Shown: positions 45,291 through 56,345 of the stretch, piece after piece
Layout of the letters: every line of letters starts with the position of its first letter
Position numbering within the stretch: position 1 is the stretch's first letter
NCBI GenBank assembly: GCA_022432975.1
Contig: CM039502.1
Coordinates: forward strand, 16,377,453 to 16,441,452
Length of the DNA stretch: 64,000 nt
From: Begonia masoniana
Lineage: Eukaryota > Streptophyta > Magnoliopsida > Cucurbitales > Begoniaceae
Direction of reading: 5' to 3'
Notes under the pieces: generated by a model
Databases searched by the model: none
Told to the model about the DNA's origin: nothing
The model's input: only the letters and a program-made list of their open reading frames with translations
Translations under genes and position numbers: made by a program

Positions 45291-47489
45291 CTATTTGAAG
45301 CGATCTAAATGACGATTCCAAAAAGATCTCTGAATATAAGAGGGCACGTCACGGTGGGGATTGAAAAAGCCATCCACCAGAGCTTGAAGGAAAGCACGAT
45401 CTCTTGGGAGAGGCGATTGATAGACCACCATTGCCAGACAGGGAGCAGGAGGTGGAGAAGGCTCTCGGGACAACTCCACGTCCATGCAGGAAGGAGACTC
45501 GACAGAAGGACCAGAGCACACATCCATACATGGTGGAGGAGAAGCTTCCATTGGACAGGCTGGAGGAGAGGAAGATTCAGGAGCTGAGGAAGATGTAGGA
45601 AGAGTGAACTTGAGCTCAGCCTCATGAATATCTAGGGACATGAGATGCACATCTTCAAAAACAGCAGGCCTGGAAAGGGGAAGAAGCAAATCTTCATAGC
45701 AAGCTTCGGGAACATTGAGACCAGAACTAGATGGTTCGGGTTCAGGGTCAGGTTCAGGTGTCAAAGCGGCAATGGAAGATTGAAGTTTCTCAAGTTCCCT
45801 GACAACCATTCGCCTATCACCATCAACTTTTGTAGACAGCAGGCCAAGACCTGTATCCAAAGCAATGCCCATGTCCTGATGATTCTTATCAATTTTACTA
45901 TGGAGGGTGCTGAGGGCAGTGCCAAGGTTGGTAATAGAGGCTTGCATCTCATTATACTGAGCCTCAGTGAAGGAAAATCTCCTGTGATATGTCAGGGGAG
46001 TTGCAGGAGTATTGGAGAGAAGGGGTTGGACTGGCAGAGCGATTGGAGCAGGTTGGACAGGTGATGGAGGGAGCACCTCTTGCTGATCGGGAGATGGATG
46101 AGATGAAGGTTCATGAATTGGAGATGGAGGAGCTGAAGGTTCATGGAGTGGAGAGGTAGGAGCTGAAAGTTCATGGTTTGGAGATGGAGGAGCTGTAGGT
46201 GGTAAGGAAAGAGTAGGTGGAGAGGGAGGTGGAGGAACTGGAGATGGTAGAGCTGAAGGTCCATGGGTGAAATTTGAAGAAATAGCTCGAATTACCGGAG
46301 AGATGGAAGGAAAAACAGGCTGAGAAGGTAATACGAGAGAAGGTGGAGGTGAAGGAGGCTGTTCAGGAATAGGAAGAGGTACAGATGAGGGAGCAGAGGT
46401 GGCCTCTGAAATGGGTGCCATGGAGGAAGGAGCAATCCTACGCCTACGCACTAAAGAAGAAGGTGGGGGGCTTGAATCCTGAGATTGACTTACAGTGTCA
46501 TCTCCTCCTTCAGCAGTTGATTCATCTGGCAGGATAAGTTTCCTTTTACCACGCCTGACAGGTGCTGCCAAAGAAGCCTTTTTCTTGGCCTTATCCACAG
46601 CAGGTTTTCCTTTCACGATACTTTTGAATCCCATCCTGCTGAGCGTGGAGTTGGAATAAAAATTGGAGGGCAGAAGTCTCACAGGCTCCTCCTCCTCTGG
46701 AAGAACAACCTCAAGACGAGCAAATAACCGCATGAGAAGCAGATTATACGGTAGAGATGTAGCTCTGGAGGAGACAGCAAGAATCATCCTTCGAACAACT
46801 ATATACCCAATGTTGAAGGGTGTCTTGAGATAGATTGCATACAGAACAAATAGTTCCATTGAGCTCACTTCGTCATAATGTCCACCCTTGGGAACAATAT
46901 TGAAATCAATCATATGACGAAAAACTCTAGCTCTAGGGGTCAGATGTTTGCCCTTTAACGGATCAGGGGAAGAATTGGGGTCCACAGTAATTTCCCTGAG
47001 AAATTGTAGTCCATCAGACGTTCCAAAGAAGGGTAGCTCAGGCCCTGTCACATACTTGTAAGGGCAGTTATCCAAATGAGGAGCTCCCAGAAGAGCATTT
47101 ATGGACTGAGGAGTAATTTCAATGTGAGTGTTGTAGACGTAGCTCTTAATGGAGGGATAATCAGTGGAAAAGCTAAGGTTTGCATAAAACATCCTAATCG
47201 CTTTCGGGTAGAAGAATGATTCGGTCTCAAAGAGACCTATCAACCCGAGATCAGTCAAGGGTTCAATAAAGTCCAATCCGGCTAACTCTTCAAAAAAAAT
47301 ACCCTTACTAGGAATTAACGATTTGAACCGATAGTCATTGTGGTACTTTACCTCAGCAGCTTGAGTAAGAAAGTAGAAGGTTGGCCACTCCGTTCCACGA
47401 GGAATCTCTCGGGAAGGACGATCAGAAACTTTGGCCATCTTCTTGGTCGGTTTGGAGATGGCGCGAGATGATTGACCTTGAGATTCCAT
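45291..47489 (-). CDS. Extra ORF of copia G, plant transposon protein domain
   Basis: A 732-codon frame from ATG 47489 lies between pol and the 3' LTR, the place where some retroelements carry env-like genes. I see no signal peptide or membrane segment. Residues about 60-270 (FFEELAGLDFIEPL, KAIRMFYANLSF, INALLGAPHLDNC, HYDEVSSMELFVLYAIYLK) resemble the domain called putative plant transposon protein, found in many plant retroelements and of unknown function. A basic patch (VRRGKRKLILP near 310) could be a nuclear signal. Residues about 345-500 are Pro/Ser-rich with repeated HEPSAPPSP-like phrases, followed by a helical, possibly coiled-coil stretch (about 520-580) and an acidic/Pro-rich tail. 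It is fully intact although gag and pol of the same element are broken. The domain name is from memory of the family; function is unknown. Confidence 0.8.
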   Translation of the reverse strand: MESQGQSSRAISKPTKKMAKVSDRPSREIPRGTEWPTFYFLTQAAEVKYHNDYRFKSLIPSKGIFFEELAGLDFIEPLTDLGLIGLFETESFFYPKAIRMFYANLSFSTDYPSIKSYVYNTHIEITPQSINALLGAPHLDNCPYKYVTGPELPFFGTSDGLQFLREITVDPNSSPDPLKGKHLTPRARVFRHMIDFNIVPKGGHYDEVSSMELFVLYAIYLKTPFNIGYIVVRRMILAVSSRATSLPYNLLLMRLFARLEVVLPEEEEPVRLLPSNFYSNSTLSRMGFKSIVKGKPAVDKAKKKASLAAPVRRGKRKLILPDESTAEGGDDTVSQSQDSSPPPSSLVRRRRIAPSSMAPISEATSAPSSVPLPIPEQPPSPPPSLVLPSQPVFPSISPVIRAISSNFTHGPSALPSPVPPPPSPPTLSLPPTAPPSPNHELSAPTSPLHEPSAPPSPIHEPSSHPSPDQQEVLPPSPVQPAPIALPVQPLLSNTPATPLTYHRRFSFTEAQYNEMQASITNLGTALSTLHSKIDKNHQDMGIALDTGLGLLSTKVDGDRRMVVRELEKLQSSIAALTPEPDPEPEPSSSGLNVPEACYEDLLLPLSRPAVFEDVHLMSLDIHEAELKFTLPTSSSAPESSSPPACPMEASPPPCMDVCSGPSVESPSCMDVELSREPSPPPAPCLAMVVYQSPLPRDRAFLQALVDGFFNPHRDVPSYIQRSFWNRHLDRFK

Positions 47490-47830
47490 TGCTAGAAGAG
47501 GATTCGACAGAGAAAATTTGGTAGGGCAGGGGTTTAGAGAAAGAGCGCGAAAAGTAGAGTGTCTGGGCGAAGAAGAATGAATTTAAAAGAAATAACTCAT
47601 CGCCAGACGAAGAAGATATACGTGTCGGCAGATTGAGGAATACATCTTCCGATGGGTTACACGTGTCGGCAGATTGATCAGAACAGCTTCCGATGGGATA
47701 GAAAACACTGCATCTGCCGATACCTACCGGTAGAAATGTATCTTCCGATGCTTAGAGAAAAATCAGCATCTACCGATGCTTTCACAACAAGGAATTGCTA
47801 ACACTTGGGAATTTTCCAAAAGAGACAGAA
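47490..47830 (-). promoter_or_regulatory. Pol to extra-ORF spacer with LTR-like repeats
   Basis: Non-coding 341 bases upstream of the extra ORF. Between 47625 and 47785 are several copies of a CGTGTCGGCAGATTGA / ATCTTCCGATGGG pair and CATCTACCGATG, the same core as the repeats in G's LTR and, in reverse, its complement. As the LTR repeats sit in U3, this could be an internal promoter for the ORF. No clear TATA box was identified. Confidence 0.45.
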
Positions 47831-50800
47831 TTATTTTCTATCAACCCTAATGAGACCTAACCTTATTCTGATATTATTGAATGTCTTCTCATCCAAGGGT
47901 TTTGTAAAGATGTCGGCCAATTGATCTACAGAATTAACAAATTCTAAAGAGATATCTCCTCTTTGAACATGTTCACGGATGAAATGATACCTTACATCAA
48001 TATGTTTTGTTCTAGAGTGTTGAATAGGATTTTTAGAAATGTTGATAGCACTGGTGTTATCACACCGAATAGGAATCCTATCAAAGAACAGATTATAGTC
48101 CTCCAAAGTCTGTTTCATCCAAAGCATTTGTGCACAACAACTGCCTGCAGCAATATATTCACTTTCTACAGTTGAGAGTGCAACAGAATTCTGTTTCTTA
48201 GAATACCAAGACACTAGAGATTCACCAAGAAATTGACATGTTCCTGTGGTGCTTTTCCTATCAACTAGACTACCAGCATAGTCAGAATCTGAATATCCAA
48301 TCAGATCAAAGGAAGTTCCCTTAGGATACCATAAACCTAAGTCATAAGTCCCACTCAAATATTTGAAAATCCTTTTTACTGCAGATAAATGAGATTCCTT
48401 AGGGGCAGCCTGAAACCTAGCACAAAGGCACACACTAAAGAGTATATCTGGCCTACTAGCAGTCAGATACAACAGAGAACCAATCATACCACGATATTTC
48501 TTGATATCCACACTTATACCATTTTCATCCTTGTCCAATTTAGTAGTGGTACTCATGGGAGTTTTAGAAGATTTGACAGTTTCTAATCCGAATTTCTTAA
48601 GGAGTTCCTTAATCTTGACAGAAGAAGATTCCATCAGGAGACTGATTAATCTGGAATCCTAGGAAGAACTTTAACTCCCCCATCATACTCATTTCAAACT
48701 CACTTTGCATGAGGGATGAGAACTCATTACACATTTTGACATTTGTTGATCCAAAAATAATGTCATCGACATAAATTTGAACAAGCAAAATGTCTGCATC
48801 CTTTTGCATGGTAAATAGAGTTGAATCAGAATTACCCTTTTTGAAATTTCTTTCTTCAAGGAAATTCTTCAATCTATCATACCAAGCTCTAGGAGCCTGC
48901 TTAAGACCATAAAGAGTTTTTCTAAGTTTGTAGACATGGTCGGGTTTATCAAAGGCTTCGAAACCTAAAGGTTGCTCTACATAAACTTCTTCTGTAATAT
49001 AACCATTTAAGAATGCACTCTTTACATCCATTTGAAAGAGTGTGAAGTTTTTGTAGCAAGCAAAAGCAAGGAGCATCCTAATTGACTCTAATCTAGCTAC
49101 AGGGGCAAAAGATTCCTCAAAATCAATTCCCTCTTCCTGAGAGTACCCCTTAGCAACTAGTCTAGCTTTGTTTCTTACAACTATCCCATTTTCATCCAAT
49201 TTATTCTTATACACCCATTTTGTTCCAATAATTGGATGATCCTTAGGCCGTGGAACAAGTTCCCATACCTTGCTCCTTTCAAATTGATTTAGCTCTTCTT
49301 GCATAGCTAAAATCCAGTTTTCATCACTCTCGGCCTCTTCAAACTTCTTAGGTTCTACTTGAGATATAAATGCCATGTTGGCACAGAGATTCCTAAGAGA
49401 GGATCTAGTCTTGACACCTAATGATGGATCACCTAAGACTTCATCTAATGGATGATTTCTAACATATTTCCAATCTCTAGGAAGAGTAGGATTTTCATCC
49501 TTGACAGGAATTATATCTAGAGATGTAGAAGATGGTTCTAAAGATTTTTCTGCTTGAGAGGGATCAGTAGGTTTTTCTAAGGAAAGGGAATCCAGTTGTC
49601 GATCCAAAGTATCATCCTCATCCACATTTATTGTGGGATGAGGAGACTCATCAAAGTTAACATGGACAGATTCCTCTACAACTAGAGTTCTCCTATTGAA
49701 TACTCTATATGCTTTGCTGGAGAGGGAATAACCCAGAAAAATTCCAAGATCAGATTTGGAATCGAATTTTCCTAAATTATCCTTAGTGTTTAGGATGAAA
49801 CATTTGCTTCCAAAAGCTCTAAAGTATTTAACTGAAGGAGTTTTTCCACTCCAGAGCTCATAAGGAGTTTTCTCCAGAATAGGTCTTATGGAGACCCGAT
49901 TAAGCACATAGCAGGCTGTTGCAACAGCTTCAGCCCAGAAATACTTAGGAAGTGAATTCTCATTAAGCATGGTCCTAGCAAGCTCTTGGAGAGATATATT
50001 CTTCCTCTCAACAACACCATTTTGCTGAGGGGTCCTAGGTGAAGAGAAATTGTGCTCAATTCCATTTTTGAGACACAAGAGTTCAAATCTCTCATTTTCA
50101 AATTCTCCACCATGATCACTACGAATAGCAACAATGGTGAGTCCCTTTTCATTTTGAACTCTTTTCCTAAAGCTAGAAAAAGTTTCAAAGGTCTCATCCT
50201 TAGACTTCAGGAAATATACCCAGGTGAATCTAGAGAAATCATCTACAATAACAAAGACATAGAATTTGCCACCTAGGCTTGCTATATTGGAAGGACCGAA
50301 GAGGTCCATGTGAAGAAGTTGGAGAGGCTTAGAAGTGGAGATTGCATTCTTTGATGCAAAAGAGCTTTTGATCTGCTTGCCCATTTGACAAGCTTCACAG
50401 ACCCTATCCTTTTCAAAGGTTATCTTAGGGATTCCTCTAACTAAATTCTCCTTAGTAATCTTAGCTAAGGTATCCATCCCTACGTGTCCTAATCTTCTAT
50501 GCCAAGACCAACAGTCATTAAGAGAATTAACAACAAAACACTTCTCATCAACATGCTCAAAAACATTCAGATCAACAATATAGACATTTTCTTTTCTAAA
50601 TCCTTTAAACAATATATGATTAGTTGAAATGTCTTTGATCACACAAGCATTTGATTTGAAGGTTACTTTATAGCCCTTGTCACACAACTGACTTATGCTA
50701 AGCAGGTTATGTTTTAATCCTTCTACTAGCAAAACATTTTCAATAGTAGGATGAGAAGGATTACCTATATTGCCGATGCCAACGATTTTGCCCTTTTGGT

Positions 50801-50930
50801 TTCCACCAAAAGTGACACTACCTTTCTTCTTGTTGACAACAGCAAACTTGGTTGAGTCTCCCGTCATATGCCTTGAGCAACCACTGTCAAGGTACCACAG
50901 ATTTGTTCCGGGAGAGCAGTCAACCTGCAA
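47831..50930 (-). pseudogene. Copia G pol, one frameshift
   Basis: Minus-strand pol with protease ([15 protein letters not shown]), GAG-pre-integrase ([15 protein letters not shown]), integrase zinc finger ([14 protein letters not shown]), core ([49 protein letters not shown]), RT ([51 protein letters not shown]) and RNase H (GYSDSDYAGSLVDRKSTTG, SRTKHIDVRYHFIRE, ADIFTKPLD). The first frame runs 50930-48609; a frameshift near 48612 moves the rest (48634-47831) to another frame inside the RT/RNase H connection (GIFFCQD then [11 protein letters not shown]). Otherwise it is full length. Pol is in a different frame from gag. Confidence 0.93.
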
Positions 50931-50968
50931 AACAGAAATCAGGTTGTCTTCTTAGGTACCCAAATCTT

Positions 50969-52513
50969 TTAGGTCCTAGTGTTAGGTCTGGTTCCCTTAG
51001 GAACCCATTGGAATTTACCAGTTGATTTCATATAGTTTGCTTTTAGCGGACATACAAAAGATTTATGTCCAGCTTCATTACATGCATGACAGACAGAGGG
51101 TTTAACAAAGAAGTTTTTAAAGGCTTTCCTTTTATTAGACTTGTCATACCCTAATCCGGTCTTGTCAAAATTTGCTCTCTGACCTGCTATTACCATCTTA
51201 AATAATTTTTCACCCTTAGTGAAGTTCAGAATGATATTATTCAAATCTTCATTTTTGCTTTTAAGATCATCAATCTCTTTGACATGCAAATTAGTTTTCT
51301 CGGCATGTATTTCTACCATGTTTGCGTTTTCCTTTTTCAAAGTATTGTATTTAGTTTTTAACATTCCAAACTGTTTAACTAAATCATTGAAAGCATCAAT
51401 TAGATTATCTTCATCTTCATCAATATCACTGTCACTAATAATACTAGAGGAAGAAGAACTAACCTTGTCCTCGTGTGCCATAAAGCACAGGTTTGCTACT
51501 TCCTCATCCTCTGATGAAGAGGTATCTTCTTCACTATCGTCCCAAGTGGCCTTCATTGCCCTTTTCTTGAACTTCTTGGGACCCTTCTTTGCTTGTGGAC
51601 AATCTGCCTTCATATGTCCAGGCTTTCCACACCCAAAACACGTGATCTCCTTGTCCATTTGAGACTTTTCACCCTTTGGAAACCTTTTTCCCTGCATCCT
51701 CTTTCATTGCAGGAATTTGCTGAATCTCCTGGTAATGAGGGCAATGTCCTCATCTTCTTCTTCCTCCTCAGATTCATCAGGCTTGCTCGATGAGGCCTTG
51801 AGAGCTATGTCCTTTCTCTTGGAGATCTCTTTTTCTCTGAGATCCTCCTTGTCATTGGCCCTCATGGTTATCTCATGAGTTATTAGAGAACCAATGAGTT
51901 CCTCAAGCTTGAGAACCTTGAGATCCCGTGCCTCTTGTATTGCCGTCACCTTTGGTTGCCAAGCTCTTGGTAAACATCTCAAAATTTTCCTAATTAACTC
52001 TTCACCTGAATACATCTTACCAAGTACTTTTAACCCATTAGTAATGTTAGTGAAACGAGTAAACATTGAAGAAATAGACTCATCCTTTTCCATGGTAAAC
52101 AATTCATATTCGTGAACTAACATGCTCAATTTACTCTCCTTTACTTGGTTAGTTCCCTCATGTGTGACTTCTAATAAGTGTCAAATCTCTTGAGCACTTT
52201 CACACCCTTGTACTCTATTAAACTCATCTCTATTTAGAGCACAGTACAGAGTGTTTATAGCCTTGGCATTAAGGCTTAGATTCTTCTTGTCTGTATCATT
52301 TAGTTCGTGAGAGGCTTTGGGAATCCTAATGCCATTTTCTGTCTTAAAAGCAGTATATGGCCCATTTTCTATTATATTCCAAATCTCATAGTCCATAGCT
52401 TGAATGAATATTCTCATTCTCGCTTTCCAATAAACATAATCACTGCCATCAAACAGTGGTGGACGAGAAATGGATTGACCCTCAATGTGTGAGGAGTTTG
52501 TATTGAATGCCAT
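50969..52513 (-). pseudogene. Copia G gag, two premature stops
   Basis: Minus-strand gag from ATG near 52513 (MAFNTNSSH) in one frame to 50969. It contains RPPLFDGSDYVYWKARM at the N-terminus, VHEYELFTMEKDESISSMF in the gag core, an acidic stretch (SEEEEEDED), zinc knuckle CFGCGKPGHMKADC near 51640 and a second one (CHACNEAGHKSFVC) near 51090. Two in-frame stops break it: TGA at 52181-52183 (AQEI*HLL, probably a Trp codon) and TGA at 51704-51706 (FLQ*KRMQ, probably Arg). The two separated knuckles fit Sirevirus gag. Confidence 0.9.
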
Positions 52514-52565
52514 GGTTTCTATCACACAGAGTGTTCAAAAAACAACTTAGACAAAGATAAACCTT

Positions 52566-52577
52566 GCTCTGATACCA
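52566..52577 (-). other. Primer-binding site of element G
   Basis: Minus-strand TGGTATCAGAGC, a perfect initiator-Met tRNA site, two bases after the 5' LTR end. Confidence 0.9.
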
Positions 52578-52579
52578 AT

Positions 52580-54048
52580 TGTAGGATCGTTATTGTCTAA
52601 GAGGGGGGTGAATTAGACCTTTTAAATTTTAATTACTAGTCAACTTAATTTCTCTCCTAGATTAAACTTATAGATTTATCACAAGTGATCAGATAATGTA
52701 AAGAGAGAGAGAGAGAAATTCGACACCAGTATTTTTACGTGGTTCGGCCAAACTGCCTACGTCCACGCTCCAAGGCTCCCCCTTGAAGATTCCTTACTTC
52801 TCCTCAACGAGAAATCCTGATTGAGCTTTCGGGTGTCGATCCACAACCTTACACAATCCTGGATTGAACTTTACGGGCGTCAATCCACTGCCTTACAAGT
52901 TTTTCAGATTTGAATGAAGATTACAATAATCTACAAGCTCTCAAAACAGAATCTCAAGTTTTGAATAGAGAGATGTAGAAAACTGATACAGAGTATAATT
53001 AATCGCAAGTTAGGGCTCAATAGAAAATTCGCAAAAGTTGTTCCTTTGTGCTCTAAGCTCGGCTTTTATACTCTGTCCATTTTCTGCTTGACTTCAATGC
53101 TTCTAAACCAATAATAGAAACTTTGTTACCGTTGGGAAGCATCCGTACAAGTTCAGGTAGCCGTTGCCATTTGTAGTTTCAAATCGTCGTCGCCATTAAT
53201 GTTCTGGAGTTATGGCTGAAAACGACGTCATTGTAGCTTCGCAGCTAATTTGAATTCTGGCGGAAGTTCACCGGCAGATGCAACTAATGAGCGGAGACAC
53301 GTCATCGGTGAATGCTGCTTGAAATGCCATCGGTAGATATATCCTTAAATTCCATCGGCAGAAGCATCTTCAACTTCTATCGGCAGAAGCATCTTTAAAA
53401 ACTCCTCGGCAGAGACAATTCGTAAAACTCATCGGCAGAGACAATCCGTGAACTTCATCGGCACATTCTATCTTCAAAGCCATCGGCAGATGTTTCTTTA
53501 AAAACGCCATCGGCAGAAGTCTCTTTAAAAACCATCGGCAAATGAACTCTTGAAAATTGTCGTCTAGTGATCGGCATGTGCAAGCTTGAACGACATCGGT
53601 ATGAGTAGCGTCAAATGCTATCGGTAGATCCATCTTGACACGTCATCGGCAGATATCTTCAAAACCGCTTCGGCAGATGAAACAAATAAGCGCTGACCAC
53701 GTCATCGGTAGATGTCTCCAAAAACGCTTCGGCAGATGAGACTTGTAAATGTCATCGGCATATACACCTTAACACGTGATGAACCGGCATCGGCAGGAGT
53801 AGCTTCAACAGCTATCGGCAGATACAACATTTCTTTGTCGTGTAGCAATCGGTATATGCAAGCCTGTTGCTATTTCATTCTGTATACTCAAACCGATTTA
53901 TTAGACAACTAAAATACCCTTTTCAAGGGTATTTCCATATAAACTCATATTCATTATTTTCTTTAAATACACATAATCAAATTGTACATTAATTATACAA
54001 ATACATAATCAAAAACAAATTATGACTTAAACACTCTATAAGTCAACA
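52580..54048 (-). repeat. Element G 5' LTR
   Basis: The 1469-bp copy matches the 3' LTR nearly base for base, including the repeat cluster (53266-53876). Differences seen include a GA-repeat length change near 52700 and single substitutions. Confidence 0.95.
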
Positions 54049-54384
54049 ATTTCGAAATGGGAACTATTATTATTATTATTATTTTTTTTTTTTATAAGCA
54101 GATAGAAAACAGACTGAACTTTTAAAAGTAAAACCTTAAAGATTTACAGAGAAGGAAAAACATTTTCGGGATTTGGAATCAAAATAGAAAATGAAAGATA
54201 TAATAAACCGGGACGGAGGAAGTAAGCAGAACATATAAATAAACCGGGGTAGAAGAAGAAGTTAGTCGGCAGATGAAATCAGAAGATGTAAGCAGTGGAT
54301 GACGTCATTCGGAAGATGTGATGACGTCAGGCGGTAGAGGTGAAAGATATAAACAGTGGATAATGTGAATAAAACGAGAGTGAA

Positions 54385-54612
54385 CAGTGCATCAGTGGAT
54401 GTAAATAAAACAAGAGTGAACAGTAACCGGTGGATGTATATAAGACGAAAGTGAATAGTAACCGGTGGATGTATATAAGACGAAAGTAAACATTAACCGG
54501 TGGATGTATATAAAACGAAAGTGAACAGTAACCAGTGGATGTATATAAGACGAAAGTGAACAGTAACCGGTGGATGTATATAAGAAGAAAGTGAACAGTA
54601 ACCGGTGGATGT
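54385..54612 (-). repeat. Short 34-35-bp tandem array in A2
   Basis: About six units of ACCGGTGGATGTATATAAGA followed by CGAAAGTGAACAGTA. It occupies the same place as the 2.5-kb array of LTR A but has no 23- or 24-bp units, so it is probably nearer the ancestral state. Confidence 0.92.
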
Positions 54613-55087
54613 AGAGTTTAAAGACAAAATTGACAACTTTTAACAGGAATCCATAAAACAAAAGTCGTAAAAACAGAAGGTATGAAAGCTTCAAACTTCA
54701 TAAAACGATTCAAAACATGATTTTGGACATATCAGGGAAACACGACAGAATTTTAAGGAAACAGATTTCATGGATGGCTCTAAAATCAGAGATAATCCAT
54801 GCACATCCTAAAGGAGAAAATATTCCAAACAATTCCAGAATACTTCAGAACATAAATTCAACTTCAAATACAGAGGTTTTAAATACATCAACAACAGAAC
54901 CTATACATTACAAAATTTCCAGCAGAGTTTTTAAACAAAACACAGGATTATAATAGAGTTTTAAAACAAAACACCAGAATTCCAGAAGAGTTTACAGATA
55001 TGAACTTTACTTTAAAGACTTAAACCTCGAGACAGAAAATTATGTCTGGCTGCAGCAACCACCCCGAGAGCTCGAACCACCAGCCAC

Positions 55088-55683
55088 CTATTCATCAGAC
55101 TGAGGCACAAAGTCCTCATTTTCGGGTTCAGTACCTACATCAAGGAGTTCACCTATGAGTCTAAAACTCAGTAAGAACATATATAAATGCAGTGATGCAT
55201 ATGCTATGCATGGACTTTCAGAAATACGGTGACAGTACAGTACATTACATTTCAGTGGCAGAGGGGTATAAGTGGGGCTTATAGGGGAACTGGCAAGTGC
55301 ACGACAGACACAAACAGATATACAGAAACAGAACAGTAGGCCAGTCCCCGTCCCGCACTTAAACAATACCTTTCAGTCAGATTTTATCTTGCTTAGCTTC
55401 AAACCGTGTACAGAAAACAGTTTTGCATGAACTTTCGGGAAAAATCGTGTATGCATGGACATTTATAGTGCTTCAACTTAAACAGCAGAGAACAGGAACA
55501 TAAAACAACAGAAATATAAAAGGAAACACAGAACTTAACTCTAACCCTTCTACCCGAAACCAACCTACAGGATGTAAAACCTAGTATCTCCAAGATGTAG
55601 GGCCTTAAGGGCCAGTCCACACACATGAACTTACCTGTTTACGGTAGAGTTGATGCTCTTGATCGTCTCGGTAATGCACGAAC
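55088..55683 (-). promoter_or_regulatory. Predicted spliced leader in A2 LTR
   Basis: Exon 2 (55683-55635, 49 nt) follows GCATGTACAG and precedes GTAAGTTCATG. Exon 3 starts at 55134 after TTGATGTAG and reads TEPENEDFVPQSDE to a stop at 55088-55090, very close to the A copy. Exon 2 has one in-frame TAA where A has CAA. Confidence 0.48.
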
Positions 55684-56345
55684 CTGTACATGCACATTCA
55701 AAAATTAAACAAGCTGCAAATGTTAACTAATAACTTGTAGGATAGGCTCCTAACTCCATTCAGACTTTTAGAAAACAAACCAAAGTGTTTTCACGTAATA
55801 ACAGTGAGTTTTCTCCAAAACACTTTAACCCTAAACTCCAACAAAACTCACTTTTAACATGTCCATACTTGTCAACTAGGTTAGATGATTACCTTTTGCT
55901 GAAGAAAATAGAAGTAAGTAGGAGAAACAAAGTTTTGGAGACTTGGCACCGTCGCTTGGAAGAGAGAAAACAGAGAAGACAGAAAGATGTTTCACGATGG
56001 AGTGAAAAGAAGGAAGGAAGGGGGGGGGGGGGGAAGAGAGAAGACATGACTTTTGCAACAAGTCAGCCATGTGTCAATCATCCATTGGCTTTCTCCCACC
56101 AACCCTAATCTTTACCTAAACAGCCCCTGCATTGATTTCTAACTAAATAGTTTTGTTTTGGTTGAACATAATTTGGTTTTCCAATTAAGTTGTGACTTAA
56201 ATTTTTCGATCCGTTTTCTCCAAAAATCTCCTCTTCTGTAAGGTATTATAAAACTTCAAATAAAATACGCATTTTATTAATGGCCAACAAATTCCATTTC
56301 AACAGTTTAAGGAATAATTACATGGCAAAAATGCCGGGTGTTACA

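Larger units (their letters stand above)
43538..54048 (-). mobile_element. Complete copia element G (Sirevirus-like) with extra ORF
   Basis: A 10.5-kb minus-strand Ty1/copia element with LTRs 52580-54048 (5') and 43538-45007 (3'), a perfect 5-bp target duplication ATTTC (43533-43537 and 54049-54053), primer site, gag, pol, an extra ORF and a polypurine tract. The LTRs differ at only roughly a dozen positions by eye, so insertion was recent. The extra ORF after pol and the long LTRs resemble the SIRE/Maximus (Sirevirus) layout. It sits inside the A2 LTR. Confidence 0.95.
54049..56345 (-). repeat. A2 gypsy LTR, right fragment
   Basis: Continues the LTR interrupted by G, with ATTTC repeated at the cut. 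It contains an ATT microsatellite (54066-54085), about six 34-35-bp array units (54385-54612), a stretch near 55043 matching LTR A (TCTGGCTGCAGCAACCA, TCATCAGACTGAGGCACAAA), predicted exon 3 (minus, from 55134) and exon 2 (55683-55635), and the LTR start ACATGGCAAAAATGCCGGGTGTTACA read in reverse. GATAG follows at 56346. Together with 43339-43537 this is a solo LTR of the A family. Confidence 0.88.

Noticed and set aside
45291..47489. Calling the extra ORF of element G an envelope gene
   Set aside because: No signal peptide, membrane segment or cysteine pattern is visible; the N-terminal half resembles the putative plant transposon protein domain.
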